NCBI GenBank assembly: GCA_934615235.1
Contig: CAKTTL010000088.1
Location: 1 to 11,845, forward strand
Length of the DNA stretch: 11,845 nt
DNA from: an uncultured Clostridia bacterium
GTDB lineage: Bacteria; Bacillota; Clostridia; Christensenellales; Aristaeellaceae
Reading direction: 5' to 3'
Part shown: positions 6,314-11,845 of the stretch, piece by piece
Layout of the letters: the number at the start of each line of letters is the position of its first letter
Numbering within the stretch: position 1 is the first letter of the stretch
Position numbers and translations under genes: made by a program
Notes under the pieces: generated by a model
The model's database searches: none
Seen by the model: the letters and a program-made list of their open reading frames with translations, nothing else
What the model was told of the DNA's origin: nothing

Positions 6314-6838
6314 TCAAATTACTTTTGTCCTGCGAACCGCGACGACAAGCGCGGGCACGAGGATCAGCTGCACGATGATGCCCGGGATGGCCGTCGTAAA
6401 CGCGCCGGCGAGGAACATCGCCATCGTGAACGAGCCGCCGGAGAGGCCGGCCAGCACAAGCCGCGCAAGCCCCCACGCGGCGCGGCCGCCCAGCATCGCC
6501 GCCACAAGCGCCACGTACAGCCAGCCGATTTTCCTGGGCAGTTTCGCAGAAACAAAGCCCGTCAGGAAACCGTACACCGCAAGCTCAACCGCCATCGACA
6601 CGGCGATCGGGAACATTGGCGGCATGCCGAACAGTACCGAGCGCAGCAGCGGCGCGACGACGCCCACAGCCAGCCCCCACGGCCAGCCGCACAGGAAACC
6701 GCACAGCAGCACCGGCAGGTGCATCGGGCAGAGCATGCTGCCGATCTCACGGATCTGGCCGGTCAAAAAGGGAAGCACGAGCGCCAGCGCCAGGCACATC
6801 GCGGCGACGACAAGCTTTGCGACGGATTTCTTCTGCAT
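6314..6838 (-). CDS. ECF transporter S component (PF12822-like), substrate unknown
   Basis: A 174-residue membrane protein with about six hydrophobic segments. It has the look of folate/pantothenate-type ECF S components: a short basic start (MQKKSVAKL), then LPFLTGQ at 22-28 and EIGSMLCPMHLPVLLCGFLC at 31-50, then LLRSVLFGMPPMFPIAVSMA at about 64-83. It would bind a vitamin-like molecule and dock on a shared EcfA/A'/T module, absent here. The start at 6838 is chosen because GGAGGAG lies 8-10 nt upstream; an in-frame ATG at 6901 has no ribosome site and would fold the leader hairpin into the gene. It has its own consensus promoter and a leader with a terminator-like hairpin, so expression is probably conditional. 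It follows the nucleoside phosphorylase/DUF3842 unit; a nucleoside- or pentose-linked vitamin is possible but unproven. Confidence 0.85.
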   Translation of the reverse strand: MQKKSVAKLVVAAMCLALALVLPFLTGQIREIGSMLCPMHLPVLLCGFLCGWPWGLAVGVVAPLLRSVLFGMPPMFPIAVSMAVELAVYGFLTGFVSAKLPRKIGWLYVALVAAMLGGRAAWGLARLVLAGLSGGSFTMAMFLAGAFTTAIPGIIVQLILVPALVVAVRRTKVI

Positions 6839-6861
6839 CTTTTTTTCTCCTCCAAAACGCA

Positions 6862-6894
6862 CAAAAACGCAGGCCCCGTTGCCCGGAGCCTGCG
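6862..6894 (-). terminator. Attenuator-like hairpin in the S-component leader
   Basis: Minus strand: CGCAGGC (6888-6894) pairs with GCCTGCG (6868-6874), with an inner CCG/CGG pairing, and is followed directly by TTTTTG (6862-6867). It lies between the promoter and the start codon, within a leader of about 74 nt. This is the form of an intrinsic terminator placed to attenuate the gene. No known riboswitch class was recognised upstream of it. Confidence 0.65.
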
Positions 6895-6918
6895 CCTTCA
6901 TGACGCGATTTCGTATTT

Positions 6919-6947
6919 ATTATACCGGCGCGAAGCGCCTTTGTCAA
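6919..6947 (-). promoter_or_regulatory. Perfect consensus sigma-A promoter of the second S component
   Basis: Minus strand: TTGACA (6942-6947), 17-bp spacer, TATAAT (6919-6924), all twelve bases matching consensus. The spacer holds a small GC hairpin (GGCGC-TTC-GCGCC). The -35 box contains the TGA stop codon of the DUF3842 gene. Transcription would start near 6912. Confidence 0.88.
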
Positions 6948-7348
6948 ATCATTTCTTCCAACAATTTTATGGCCTGCCGCGCAAGCGCGCCCACCGAGGT
7001 TTCCGTAACGCCCACCACGACGTTCGCGCAGGCGTTTACCGGCAGCAGCAGCTTTTTCGCCGCGCTCTGCCCCACCGCGACGGCCATCGCCGGAGTGATT
7101 TCGCCCAGCAGCGAATCGGCAATCACCACGCCGACCGGACCGACGATCACATCCGCCGTCCGACTTGCGACGATCACGGCGTTTTCGCCCGTCGCCGCGT
7201 GATCGGCGCCCGCCTTAATCATCGCCGTCGTCGCAATCGCGTTGGTGCCGACGGCCGTCAGTTCCAATTGCGGATGCGCGGCCTTGATCGCGGCGATCAG
7301 CTGCCTGCCCATGCCGCCGCCCTGCCCGTCGATGATCACGATCCGCAT
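6944..7348 (-). CDS. DUF3842 family protein
   Basis: A 134-residue protein, probably cytosolic, recognised as DUF3842 from MRIVIIDGQGGGMGRQLI at the N-terminus (Gly-rich loop 7-14, suggestive of nucleotide or phosphate binding). TAVGTNAIATTAMIKAGAD and GPVGVVIADSLLGEITPAMA follow in the middle, and a C-terminal LLLPVNACANVVVGV. Function of the family is unknown to me. The start at 7348 overlaps the stop of the nucleoside phosphorylase (TGATG), so the two are translationally coupled; an upstream extension to 7450 is a shadow of deoD. It is the last gene of the hexulose-phosphate synthase-phosphorylase unit. Its tight coupling suggests a role close to nucleoside or pentose metabolism, but that is inference. 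Confidence 0.85.
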   Translation of the reverse strand: MRIVIIDGQGGGMGRQLIAAIKAAHPQLELTAVGTNAIATTAMIKAGADHAATGENAVIVASRTADVIVGPVGVVIADSLLGEITPAMAVAVGQSAAKKLLLPVNACANVVVGVTETSVGALARQAIKLLEEMI

Positions 7349-8046
7349 CACGCGATCTCCAGCGCCAGGCGGAACATATCCGTCAGCGATTTCTGCCGGT
7401 CTTCGGGCGAAAGCTCTTCGCGCTCGCTGTCGGAAATCGTGCACAGGCAAAGCGCGTTCTTTCCGGCCTCCATGGCGTTGATATAAAGCGCCGCCGCTTC
7501 CATCTCGCAGGCGATCGCGCCCATGCGCGCCGCGGCCGGGCCGAGCTGATCCTCATAAAAAACGTCTGTGGAAAGCAGCGGGCCGACATGCAGCGTGACG
7601 CCGAGCTTTTCCGCCGCTTCGTCCGCGCGGCGCAGCAGCTTATAGCTGGCCGTCGGCGGAATTTTCCCGGCGAAACCGTACTGATCGCCGAACGTGCTGT
7701 TGGTAAAGCAGCTCACGCCCGCGCACAGATCGCGCAGGCCGAGCCGCTTATCCAGCGCGCCCGCCGTGCCGATGCGGATGATGTTTTCCACGCCGTAGAA
7801 ATGAAACAGTTCGTAGGAATAAATGCCGATGGCCGGCATGCCCATGCCGCTGGCCATGACGGAAACGCGCTTGCCGTGATAGATACCCGTATAGCCCTGC
7901 ACACCGCGCACGTTGTTGACGAGAATCGGGTTCTGCAGATACGTTTCCGCGATGTGCTTCGAACGGAGCGGATCGCCGGGCATGAGCACGGTTTCGGCGA
8001 AATCGCCGGGGTTGGCCGCGATGTGCGGGGTCGGTGTATGCGCCAT
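7348..8046 (-). CDS. deoD: Purine nucleoside phosphorylase, DeoD type
   Basis: A 232-residue cytosolic enzyme that splits purine (deoxy)nucleosides with phosphate to a free base and (deoxy)ribose 1-phosphate. Hexameric-class hallmarks are PTPHIAANPGDFAETVLMPG (His8 and the phosphate-binding GDPLR at 24-28), Arg47 in NNVRGVQGYTG, the RIGTAG motif (91-96), the CEMEAAALY ribose-binding segment (Glu181, Glu183) and ISDSE with Asp206 as the likely proton donor. E. coli DeoD has His after that Asp; here it is Ser. Length is normal. AAGGAGG lies about 7 nt upstream of the ATG. It begins 12 nt after the hexulose-phosphate synthase and overlaps DUF3842 by one base. Product ribose 1-phosphate can feed the pentose phosphate pool used by the preceding enzyme. 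Confidence 0.95.
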   Translation of the reverse strand: MAHTPTPHIAANPGDFAETVLMPGDPLRSKHIAETYLQNPILVNNVRGVQGYTGIYHGKRVSVMASGMGMPAIGIYSYELFHFYGVENIIRIGTAGALDKRLGLRDLCAGVSCFTNSTFGDQYGFAGKIPPTASYKLLRRADEAAEKLGVTLHVGPLLSTDVFYEDQLGPAAARMGAIACEMEAAALYINAMEAGKNALCLCTISDSEREELSPEDRQKSLTDMFRLALEIA

Positions 8047-8058
8047 GAGAACGCCTCC

Positions 8059-8694
8059 TTACTGGATTTTCTCGCGGAACGCCCGCGCAGCCGCGGCAGG
8101 GTCTTCCGCCTTTGTAATGCCCGCGCCGACGATGATCACGTCCGCGCCGGCGGCCAGATAATTTTCAACCGTGTTGGGCTTGATGCCGCCCGCCACGAAC
8201 AGCTCGCTCTTTCGCGCCGCCGCGCGCAGCGTGCGCAGATCGGAAAGCGGCGTGCCGCCGGCCGCCTGCCGGTCGAGCCCCGTATGCGCGGCGATGCAGT
8301 TTGCGCCGATGGATTCCAGCTTGCGCGCGCGCGCTTCCAGATCGTCCACGCAGATCATATCCACAACGGCTTTGCGGCCGAATTTCTCCGCGGCCTTCAG
8401 GCAGCCGCCGATCGTGATCAGATCCGTGCAGCCCAGCACCGTGCAGTAATCCGCCCCGGCCTCGAAAGCGATGGTCGCGGCATATTCGCCCGCATCCATG
8501 ATTTTCGTATCCGCCAGAATCTCTTTATCCGGACAGCTTTGCCGCAGAGCGCGCACGGCGCGCATGCCCTCCCGCTCAATCAGCGGCGTGCCAATTTCAA
8601 TGACGTCCACGAAGCCCGCCACGCTTTGGACCAGCTCCAGCGCATCCTCCAGAAGGACGTCGTCCAGCGCGAGCTGCAGTTTTGCTTTCTTCAT
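8059..8694 (-). CDS. hxlA: 3-hexulose-6-phosphate synthase (HPS, OMPDC superfamily)
   Basis: A 211-residue TIM-barrel enzyme catalysing reversible aldol joining of formaldehyde and ribulose 5-phosphate. Diagnostic segments are KLQLALDDVLLEDALELV, VIEIGTPLIEREGMRAV, the superfamily Asp-x-Lys-x-x-Asp motif in ADTKIMDAGEY (Asp62, Lys64, Asp67), AAHTGLDRQAAGGTP (His137), FVAGGIKPNT and VGAGITKAEDPAAAAR for phosphate binding. DAGEY favours HPS over 3-keto-L-gulonate-6-phosphate decarboxylase. GGAGGGG precedes the ATG. The usual partner, 6-phospho-3-hexuloisomerase (hxlB), is not adjacent; instead a purine nucleoside phosphorylase and DUF3842 follow. That may mean pentose phosphate supply in the reverse direction, formaldehyde detoxification with an isomerase elsewhere, or a changed substrate. 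Confidence 0.88.
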   Translation of the reverse strand: MKKAKLQLALDDVLLEDALELVQSVAGFVDVIEIGTPLIEREGMRAVRALRQSCPDKEILADTKIMDAGEYAATIAFEAGADYCTVLGCTDLITIGGCLKAAEKFGRKAVVDMICVDDLEARARKLESIGANCIAAHTGLDRQAAGGTPLSDLRTLRAAARKSELFVAGGIKPNTVENYLAAGADVIIVGAGITKAEDPAAAARAFREKIQ

Positions 8695-8735
8695 GTTCCC
8701 CTCCTCGCAGGTTTCATGGCAATACCCCCGCCTCT

Positions 8736-8764
8736 ATTTTACTCATCCGCGCCCGTTCGGTCAA
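8736..8764 (-). promoter_or_regulatory. Promoter of the hxlA-deoD-DUF3842 unit
   Basis: Minus strand: TTGACC (8759-8764), 17-bp spacer, TAAAAT (8736-8741). The -35 hexamer covers the TGA stop codon (8761-8763) of the upstream kinase gene, the same arrangement as at 6919-6947. Transcription would start near 8729. Confidence 0.75.
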
Positions 8765-9627
8765 TACCAGCGCGGCACGGGACTCCGCATCCCGTCGTAC
8801 CAGTCCAGCACGTCCTGCGCCTGGCGCAGCATCACGTCCACCTGTTCCTGTCCGTACGGAATCGCCCACGCGACGCTCGAAAGCTGATTGCCCACGATAT
8901 ACAGCGCGAGCAGCCGCCAGAATTCCTCCGGCACGCGGCCGTCGAAGTAGCCGTCCACCATCCCGGCGGCAAAGCGCGGACTCGCCTGCGCGCACCAGAC
9001 GATGCGGTTGAACTCCTCCCACGGATCGCCGAAATCGTCGCGGTCGAAATCAATGATAAAAAGCCCGCCGTCCCTGCCGACGATCATATTGCCGACGTGA
9101 TAGTCGCCGTGCTGCCAGGTCTGCGGCCGGTCTGCAAGCAGCCGCCGATTCTCCTCGATATATTCGATAAACCGCTCCGCGCCTTCATACTGCACCGGGC
9201 ATTCGCGGTACATCGCGATTTTCCGCTCGAGCTTGCGGTTATAGCGCGTCTCCCAGGGCTGCGCATCCTCCGGCGCGGGGACCGCGTGAATTTTCTGCAG
9301 AATGCGCCCGGCTTCGCAGCCCATGGCGTACTGCGCGTCCGCGTCCATTCGGGCAAGCGCCTCTTCCGCGTCCTCGCCTTCAACCCAGCCCAGCAGCGTA
9401 TACACGCCCTCCCCGCATTCTCCGCAGGCGACGGGCTCGCACATCGGCACGCCGCTTTCCCACGCGCGGCGCATCAGCGCAAAGCAGCGCGCACGCTGTT
9501 CGCGCTTTGCAGCAGGCGATATGCGCAGCACGTATTCGCGGCCGTCCCGCCCCTGCGCGCGGTATTTCCTGTCGCCGGACCAGCCTTTTTCCAGCGGCGC
9601 AAGCGCCGCAAAATCAAATCCGCACAT
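8761..9627 (-). CDS. APH-family phosphotransferase (aminoglycoside/choline kinase fold)
   Basis: A 288-residue cytosolic kinase-like protein. The ATP-side lobe includes EYVLRISPAAK (about 31-41) and a hinge region near YTLLGWVEGED (76-86). The catalytic loop is HGDYHVGN (173-180; Asp175, Asn180) and the metal-binding motif is IIDFDRDDFGDP (191-202; Asp193 and Asp195). These are the Brenner-type motifs of the APH/choline-kinase superfamily. The start at 9627 is supported by GGAGG about 9 nt upstream; an in-frame extension to 9828 would run through its promoter. Such proteins phosphorylate small hydroxyl compounds (aminoglycosides, choline, sugars, fructosamines); the true substrate cannot be told and resistance should not be assumed. 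It is upstream of hxlA on the same strand but that unit has its own promoter. Confidence 0.85.
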   Translation of the reverse strand: MCGFDFAALAPLEKGWSGDRKYRAQGRDGREYVLRISPAAKREQRARCFALMRRAWESGVPMCEPVACGECGEGVYTLLGWVEGEDAEEALARMDADAQYAMGCEAGRILQKIHAVPAPEDAQPWETRYNRKLERKIAMYRECPVQYEGAERFIEYIEENRRLLADRPQTWQHGDYHVGNMIVGRDGGLFIIDFDRDDFGDPWEEFNRIVWCAQASPRFAAGMVDGYFDGRVPEEFWRLLALYIVGNQLSSVAWAIPYGQEQVDVMLRQAQDVLDWYDGMRSPVPRWY

Positions 9628-9687
9628 CCGCCCGTTCCTCCGTTTCGCGGTTTCTATCCACACGGCAAAAGCTTCTCTTATGGCTAA

Positions 9688-9716
9688 AATATACCCGAAT
9701 CCGTCAGTAAATTCAA
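9688..9716 (-). promoter_or_regulatory. Promoter of the APH-family kinase
   Basis: Minus strand: TTGAAT (9711-9716), 17-bp spacer, TATATT (9688-9693). Transcription would start near 9681, about 54 nt before the start codon. Confidence 0.7.
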
Positions 9717-9783
9717 CCCTGGAGAAAGCGGACGGTCGTTTTCCCTGCCGGCCGAACGGGAAATATGGCGCGGCTCCTTCCGA

Positions 9784-9812
9784 TTGCCGTTTTTCGTTTC
9801 CTATGATATACT
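9784..9812 (+). promoter_or_regulatory. Promoter of the aldo/keto reductase
   Basis: TTGCCG (9784-9789), 17-bp spacer and TATACT (9807-9812) preceded by TG (TGATATACT, extended -10). Transcription would start near 9819, 32 nt before the ATG. The same extended -10 sequence occurs in the SH3b promoter. Confidence 0.7.
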
Positions 9813-9850
9813 TTATCCAACAAATCACGATTCGTAAAGGAAGAAAAAAG

Positions 9851-10996
9851 ATGAAATTCAGAAGATTGGGAAAGACAGGGCTGCAGGTCAGCGAAATCGG
9901 ATTCGGCGGAGAATGGCTGGAGCGTCACCCGGAGGCGGAAGGCGTCGACCTGATCCGTTATGCGTCCTCGCAGGGAATCAACATCCTGGACTGCTGGATG
10001 GCCGATCCGAAGTCGAGGGATATCATTGGCAGCGGCATCAGCGAAAACCGCGGCCAGTGGTACATTCAGGGGCACATCGGCTCCACATGGAAGGATGCGC
10101 AATACTTCCGCACGAGAGAGATGAAATATGTCCGTCCCGCCTTTGAAGACCTGCTGAAGCGTCTGCAGACGGATTATATCGATCTGGGCATGATTCACTA
10201 TGTGGATTCCGAAAAAGAATGGGAGCAGATTCAGCATTCCGAATATCTGGACTATGTTATGGAGCTGAAAAACAGCGGCGCAATTCGTCATATCGGCCTG
10301 AGCTCTCATAACCCCAGAGTCGCCGTTGAGGCGGCGGAATCCGGCTATGTGGAGATGATCCTCTTCAGCGTCAATCCGGCGTTTGATATGCTGCCCGCCA
10401 GCGAGGATATCGATACGATGTTCGCGGAAGAATACGCCGCCGGCCTGAAGGGAATCGACGCCGACCGCGCGAAGCTGTATCGCGTCTGCGAGCAGAACGA
10501 CGTCGGCATAACCGTCATGAAGGGCTTTGCCGGAGGCAGGCTGTTCGATGCGAAGCGCTCCCCCTTCGGCGTAAGCCTGACCCCGGCGCAGTGTATTCAT
10601 TATGCCCTGACCCGTCCGGCGGTAAGCTCGATCCTGTGCGGCTACGATACCCGGGAGCAGGTAGATCAGGCGCTGGCCTATGAAAGCGCCTCGGAAGCGG
10701 AAAAGGATTATGCCTCCGTTCTCTCCAACGCGCCGTTCCACTCCTATCGCGGAGAATGCACCTATTGCGGACATTGCAAGCCCTGCGTCGCGCAGCTCGA
10801 CATCGCCATGATCAATAAGTTCTACGATCTCGCAGTCATGCAGCCGGAAGTGCCCGCCACAGTGCAGTCTCACTATGAAGCCCTGGAACATACCGCGTCC
10901 GAATGCATCGGCTGCCGCGCCTGCGAATCCCGCTGCCCGTTCGGCGTGAAGATTGCGGAGCGGATGAAGAAAACCGCAGAACTCTTCGGGCGCTGA
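9851..10996 (+). CDS. Aldo/keto reductase-like protein with C-terminal two-[4Fe-4S] ferredoxin domain
   Basis: A 381-residue cytosolic oxidoreductase. Residues 1 to about 290 form an aldo/keto reductase barrel (MKFRRLGKTGLQVSEIGFGG; LLKRLQTDYIDLGMIHYVDS; GAIRHIGLSSHNP; VMKGFAGGRLF). Residues 300-381 carry two cysteine sets: Cys303/306/309/312 (CTYCGHCKPC) and Cys352/355/358/362 with following Pro (CIGCRACESRCP), the pattern for [4Fe-4S] clusters. Asp47 and His116 fit the usual catalytic tetrad. The expected Tyr region reads DCWMADPKSRD and the expected Lys site reads QGHIG, so Tyr and Lys appear to be replaced. The start at 9851 has AAGGAAG just upstream; a long in-frame extension to 9302 is antisense to the kinase and rejected. 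Electron transfer with ferredoxin in an anaerobe is likely; substrate unknown. Confidence 0.9.
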   Translation: MKFRRLGKTGLQVSEIGFGGEWLERHPEAEGVDLIRYASSQGINILDCWMADPKSRDIIGSGISENRGQWYIQGHIGSTWKDAQYFRTREMKYVRPAFEDLLKRLQTDYIDLGMIHYVDSEKEWEQIQHSEYLDYVMELKNSGAIRHIGLSSHNPRVAVEAAESGYVEMILFSVNPAFDMLPASEDIDTMFAEEYAAGLKGIDADRAKLYRVCEQNDVGITVMKGFAGGRLFDAKRSPFGVSLTPAQCIHYALTRPAVSSILCGYDTREQVDQALAYESASEAEKDYASVLSNAPFHSYRGECTYCGHCKPCVAQLDIAMINKFYDLAVMQPEVPATVQSHYEALEHTASECIGCRACESRCPFGVKIAERMKKTAELFGR

Positions 10997-11021
10997 ACCC
11001 CAAAACGCTGCCGTCATAAAA

Positions 11022-11064
11022 AAGCAGGAACCCCGTGATTTTCACGAGGTTCCTGCTTGCTTTA
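11022..11064 (+). terminator. Terminator of the aldo/keto reductase
   Basis: GCAGGAACC (11024-11032) pairs with GGTTCCTGC (11048-11056), extended inside by CGTG/CACG, with the tail TTGCTTTA. It starts about 25 nt after the stop codon. Confidence 0.88.
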
Positions 11065-11175
11065 GGGGGCATCTGAAAAAGGAAGAGGCGACAGCACGAG
11101 CAGTTCTTTTCGACGCCGAAACGGCGGAAAAGGCGCCGTGATGAAGTCTCGGGGAAATTTTCAGATACGCCCTGA
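11062..11175. mobile_element. MITE-like element with imperfect terminal inverted repeats
   Basis: The left end begins TTAGGGGGCATCTGAAAA at 11062. The right end (11158-11175) reads TCAGGGCGTATCTGAAAA on the opposite strand, matching at about 15 of 19 positions. The enclosed 114 bp has no coding capacity and contains a small hairpin (CGCCG-AAA-CGGCG). The left end and its interior recur at 11773-11845. A short non-coding element with terminal inverted repeats and a second copy fits a MITE moved by a transposase elsewhere. The target duplication is unclear (TTTA occurs on both sides, at 11061-11064 and 11176-11179). Confidence 0.55.
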
Positions 11176-11176
11176 T

Positions 11177-11553
11177 TTACAGCTTCCAGCCGACGGTCTG
11201 TTTCTTTCCGCCCACAAAATCCGCATAAATCCCGGATTCGGCGATCAGCTGCTCATGCCTGCCCTGCTGCACGATACGGCCGTGGTCGATCATGAGAATC
11301 TGATCGGCGCGACGCGCCGTTTTCAGCCGGCGCGCGATCACGACGATCGTCTTATTGTGCGTCAGCGCCTCGATCGCCCTTTGCAGCCGGTCTTCGTTTT
11401 CCGGATCGACGTTCGTCGTTGCTTCGTGCAGGATGACGATGGGCGCGTTTTTCAGCATGGCGCGGGCGATGGCGATGCACTGCCGCTTCCACCTTCGCGT
11501 CCGTCGCCCCGGCGCGTCCCATGCGAATGTTTTCCCGGCCGGTATACCGCATC
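11177..11553 (-). pseudogene. Remnant of an ABC-transporter ATP-binding protein
   Basis: The minus strand encodes the C-terminal part of an exporter-type ABC ATPase. The last frame reads RQCIAIARAMLKNAPIVIL, then HEATTNVDPENEDRLQRAIE, LTHNKTIVVIARRLKTARRA, and GRIVQQGRHEQLIAESGIYA, ending in VGWKL. It is broken. Walker B has His where Asp belongs (VILHEAT), and the H-switch His is Arg (IARRL). An upstream piece, GRENIRMGRAGATDAKVEAA (to about 11480), lies in another frame and joins straight onto RQCIAIARAML. The roughly 50-60 residues that normally carry the LSGGQ signature are therefore missing. Walker A and the membrane domain are absent. The stop codon lies one base from the end of the MITE-like element. 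A one-off chimera is less likely than decay of a former multidrug/lipid-exporter-type gene. Confidence 0.85.
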
Positions 11554-11772
11554 ATTCGCGTGAAGGAGGACGAGCTGGATTTGCGTTGGATGCAAATTGC
11601 AGATTTCGCGCGCAAAGGGCAGCCCTGCAAGGCGGATTGATTTATCCTCCAGCGCGTGATAAAATAAAAACGCCGCGAGATTGCAAAAAAAAGCAATCAA
11701 CAGCGGTTTTTCAAAGCTCCCATGTTAGTTGTATTTAACCCTTGTCAGTTTCCCCGCGCTGTGCGGAGTTTG
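11554..11772. other. Non-coding decayed stretch
   Basis: No convincing gene is seen here on either strand. Short reading frames that continue from the ABC remnant do not resemble Walker A or a membrane domain. A small stem (ATTGC/GCAAT around an A-run) lies near 11680-11698. The stretch from about 11640 to 11750 is more AT-rich than the genes around it. It probably represents degraded sequence between the two repeat copies. Confidence 0.5.
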
Positions 11773-11845
11773 TTAGGGTGTATCTGAAAAAGGAAGAGGC
11801 GACAGCACGAGCGGATTTTTCGTCAGTTCAAGGAGGGAAATCGAA
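11773..11845 (+). repeat. Second, partial copy of the MITE-like repeat, cut by the window end
   Basis: From TTAGGG at 11773 this repeats the left end of the element at 11062. A 31-bp block is identical (11071-11101 and 11782-11812; it begins ATCTGAAAAAGG and ends ACAGCACGAGC). After that the copies diverge but keep TTTTCG and a GG.GG.AA pattern. Both copies are in the same orientation and bracket the ABC remnant. The right end lies beyond the window. Confidence 0.75.

Noticed and set aside
6839..6901. Upstream in-frame start of the second S component at 6901
   Set aside because: It has no ribosome site, would leave an 11-nt leader, and the extra residues are encoded by the hairpin. The ATG at 6838 has GGAGGAG at the right distance.
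8761..9627. Aminoglycoside resistance gene
   Set aside because: The APH fold is shared by many metabolic kinases; nothing in the sequence or context points to antibiotic modification.
7588..9687. Very long plus-strand reading frame (699 codons) opposite deoD, hxlA and the kinase
   Set aside because: It is antisense to three genes with clear family motifs, has no ribosome site, and its composition (Arg/Ala/His-rich) is typical of a shadow frame in GC-rich DNA.
9731..9763. Inverted repeat TTTCCC/GGGAAA between the divergent kinase and reductase promoters
   Set aside because: Six-bp arms with a roughly 12-nt gap in GC-rich DNA are weak, and there is no regulator nearby to support an operator.
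9302..9850. N-terminal extension of the aldo/keto reductase
   Set aside because: The extension runs antisense through the kinase gene and through both divergent promoters; the family N-terminus MKFRRLGKTG begins at 9851 after a ribosome site.
9713..11017. Minus-strand 434-codon reading frame opposite the aldo/keto reductase
   Set aside because: Antisense to a gene with intact reductase and Fe-S motifs; no ribosome site or recognisable domain.

Overview
The window looks like chromosome from a GC-rich anaerobic Firmicute, probably a Clostridia-class gut-type bacterium. Reasons: strong AGGAGG-type ribosome sites, sigma-A promoters with 17-bp spacers (several with an extended -10), U-tailed hairpin terminators, two orphan ECF-transporter S components, a DUF3842 protein, WG-repeat and SH3b proteins, and an Fe-S aldo/keto reductase. 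The species cannot be named from this sequence. Most genes lie on the minus strand; only the XRE regulator and the aldo/keto reductase are on the plus strand.

Layout. (1) 47-1513, minus: SAM hydrolase followed by a PF07155-type ECF S component, one transcription unit. (2) 1639-2308, minus: a secreted SH3b protein with a C-terminal Cys/His motif, with its own promoter and terminator. (3) 2332-3300: a small WG-repeat protein diverging from an XRE-family regulator; the shared AT-rich spacer carries a 15-bp palindrome over the WG promoter's -35 box. (4) 3335-6140, minus: a four-gene envelope-glycan cluster (YhhN-like membrane protein, initiating sugar-phosphate transferase, GT4 glycosyltransferase, small membrane protein) with translational coupling or overlap. 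(5) 6261-9716, minus: a chain of APH-fold kinase, 3-hexulose-6-phosphate synthase, purine nucleoside phosphorylase, DUF3842 and a second ECF S component. Two internal promoters have a -35 box covering the stop codon of the gene before. (6) 9784-11064, plus: an aldo/keto reductase with a two-cluster ferredoxin tail. (7) 11062-11845: a decayed stretch with a short MITE-like element, an ABC-transporter ATPase remnant and the start of a second copy of the element.

How genes may work together (inference). SAM hydrolase releases adenosine, which the phosphorylase could split to adenine and ribose 1-phosphate. Ribose phosphates are one isomerisation away from the ribulose 5-phosphate used or made by hexulose-phosphate synthase. 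Two S components but no EcfA/A'/T in the window suggest group II ECF uptake with the energizing module elsewhere. No CRISPR array, rRNA or tRNA was seen. No clearly new multi-gene system is evident. The least ordinary features are the attenuator-like leader of the second S component, the hexulose-phosphate synthase without its isomerase, the reductase with a non-canonical active site, and the repeat-flanked ABC remnant.
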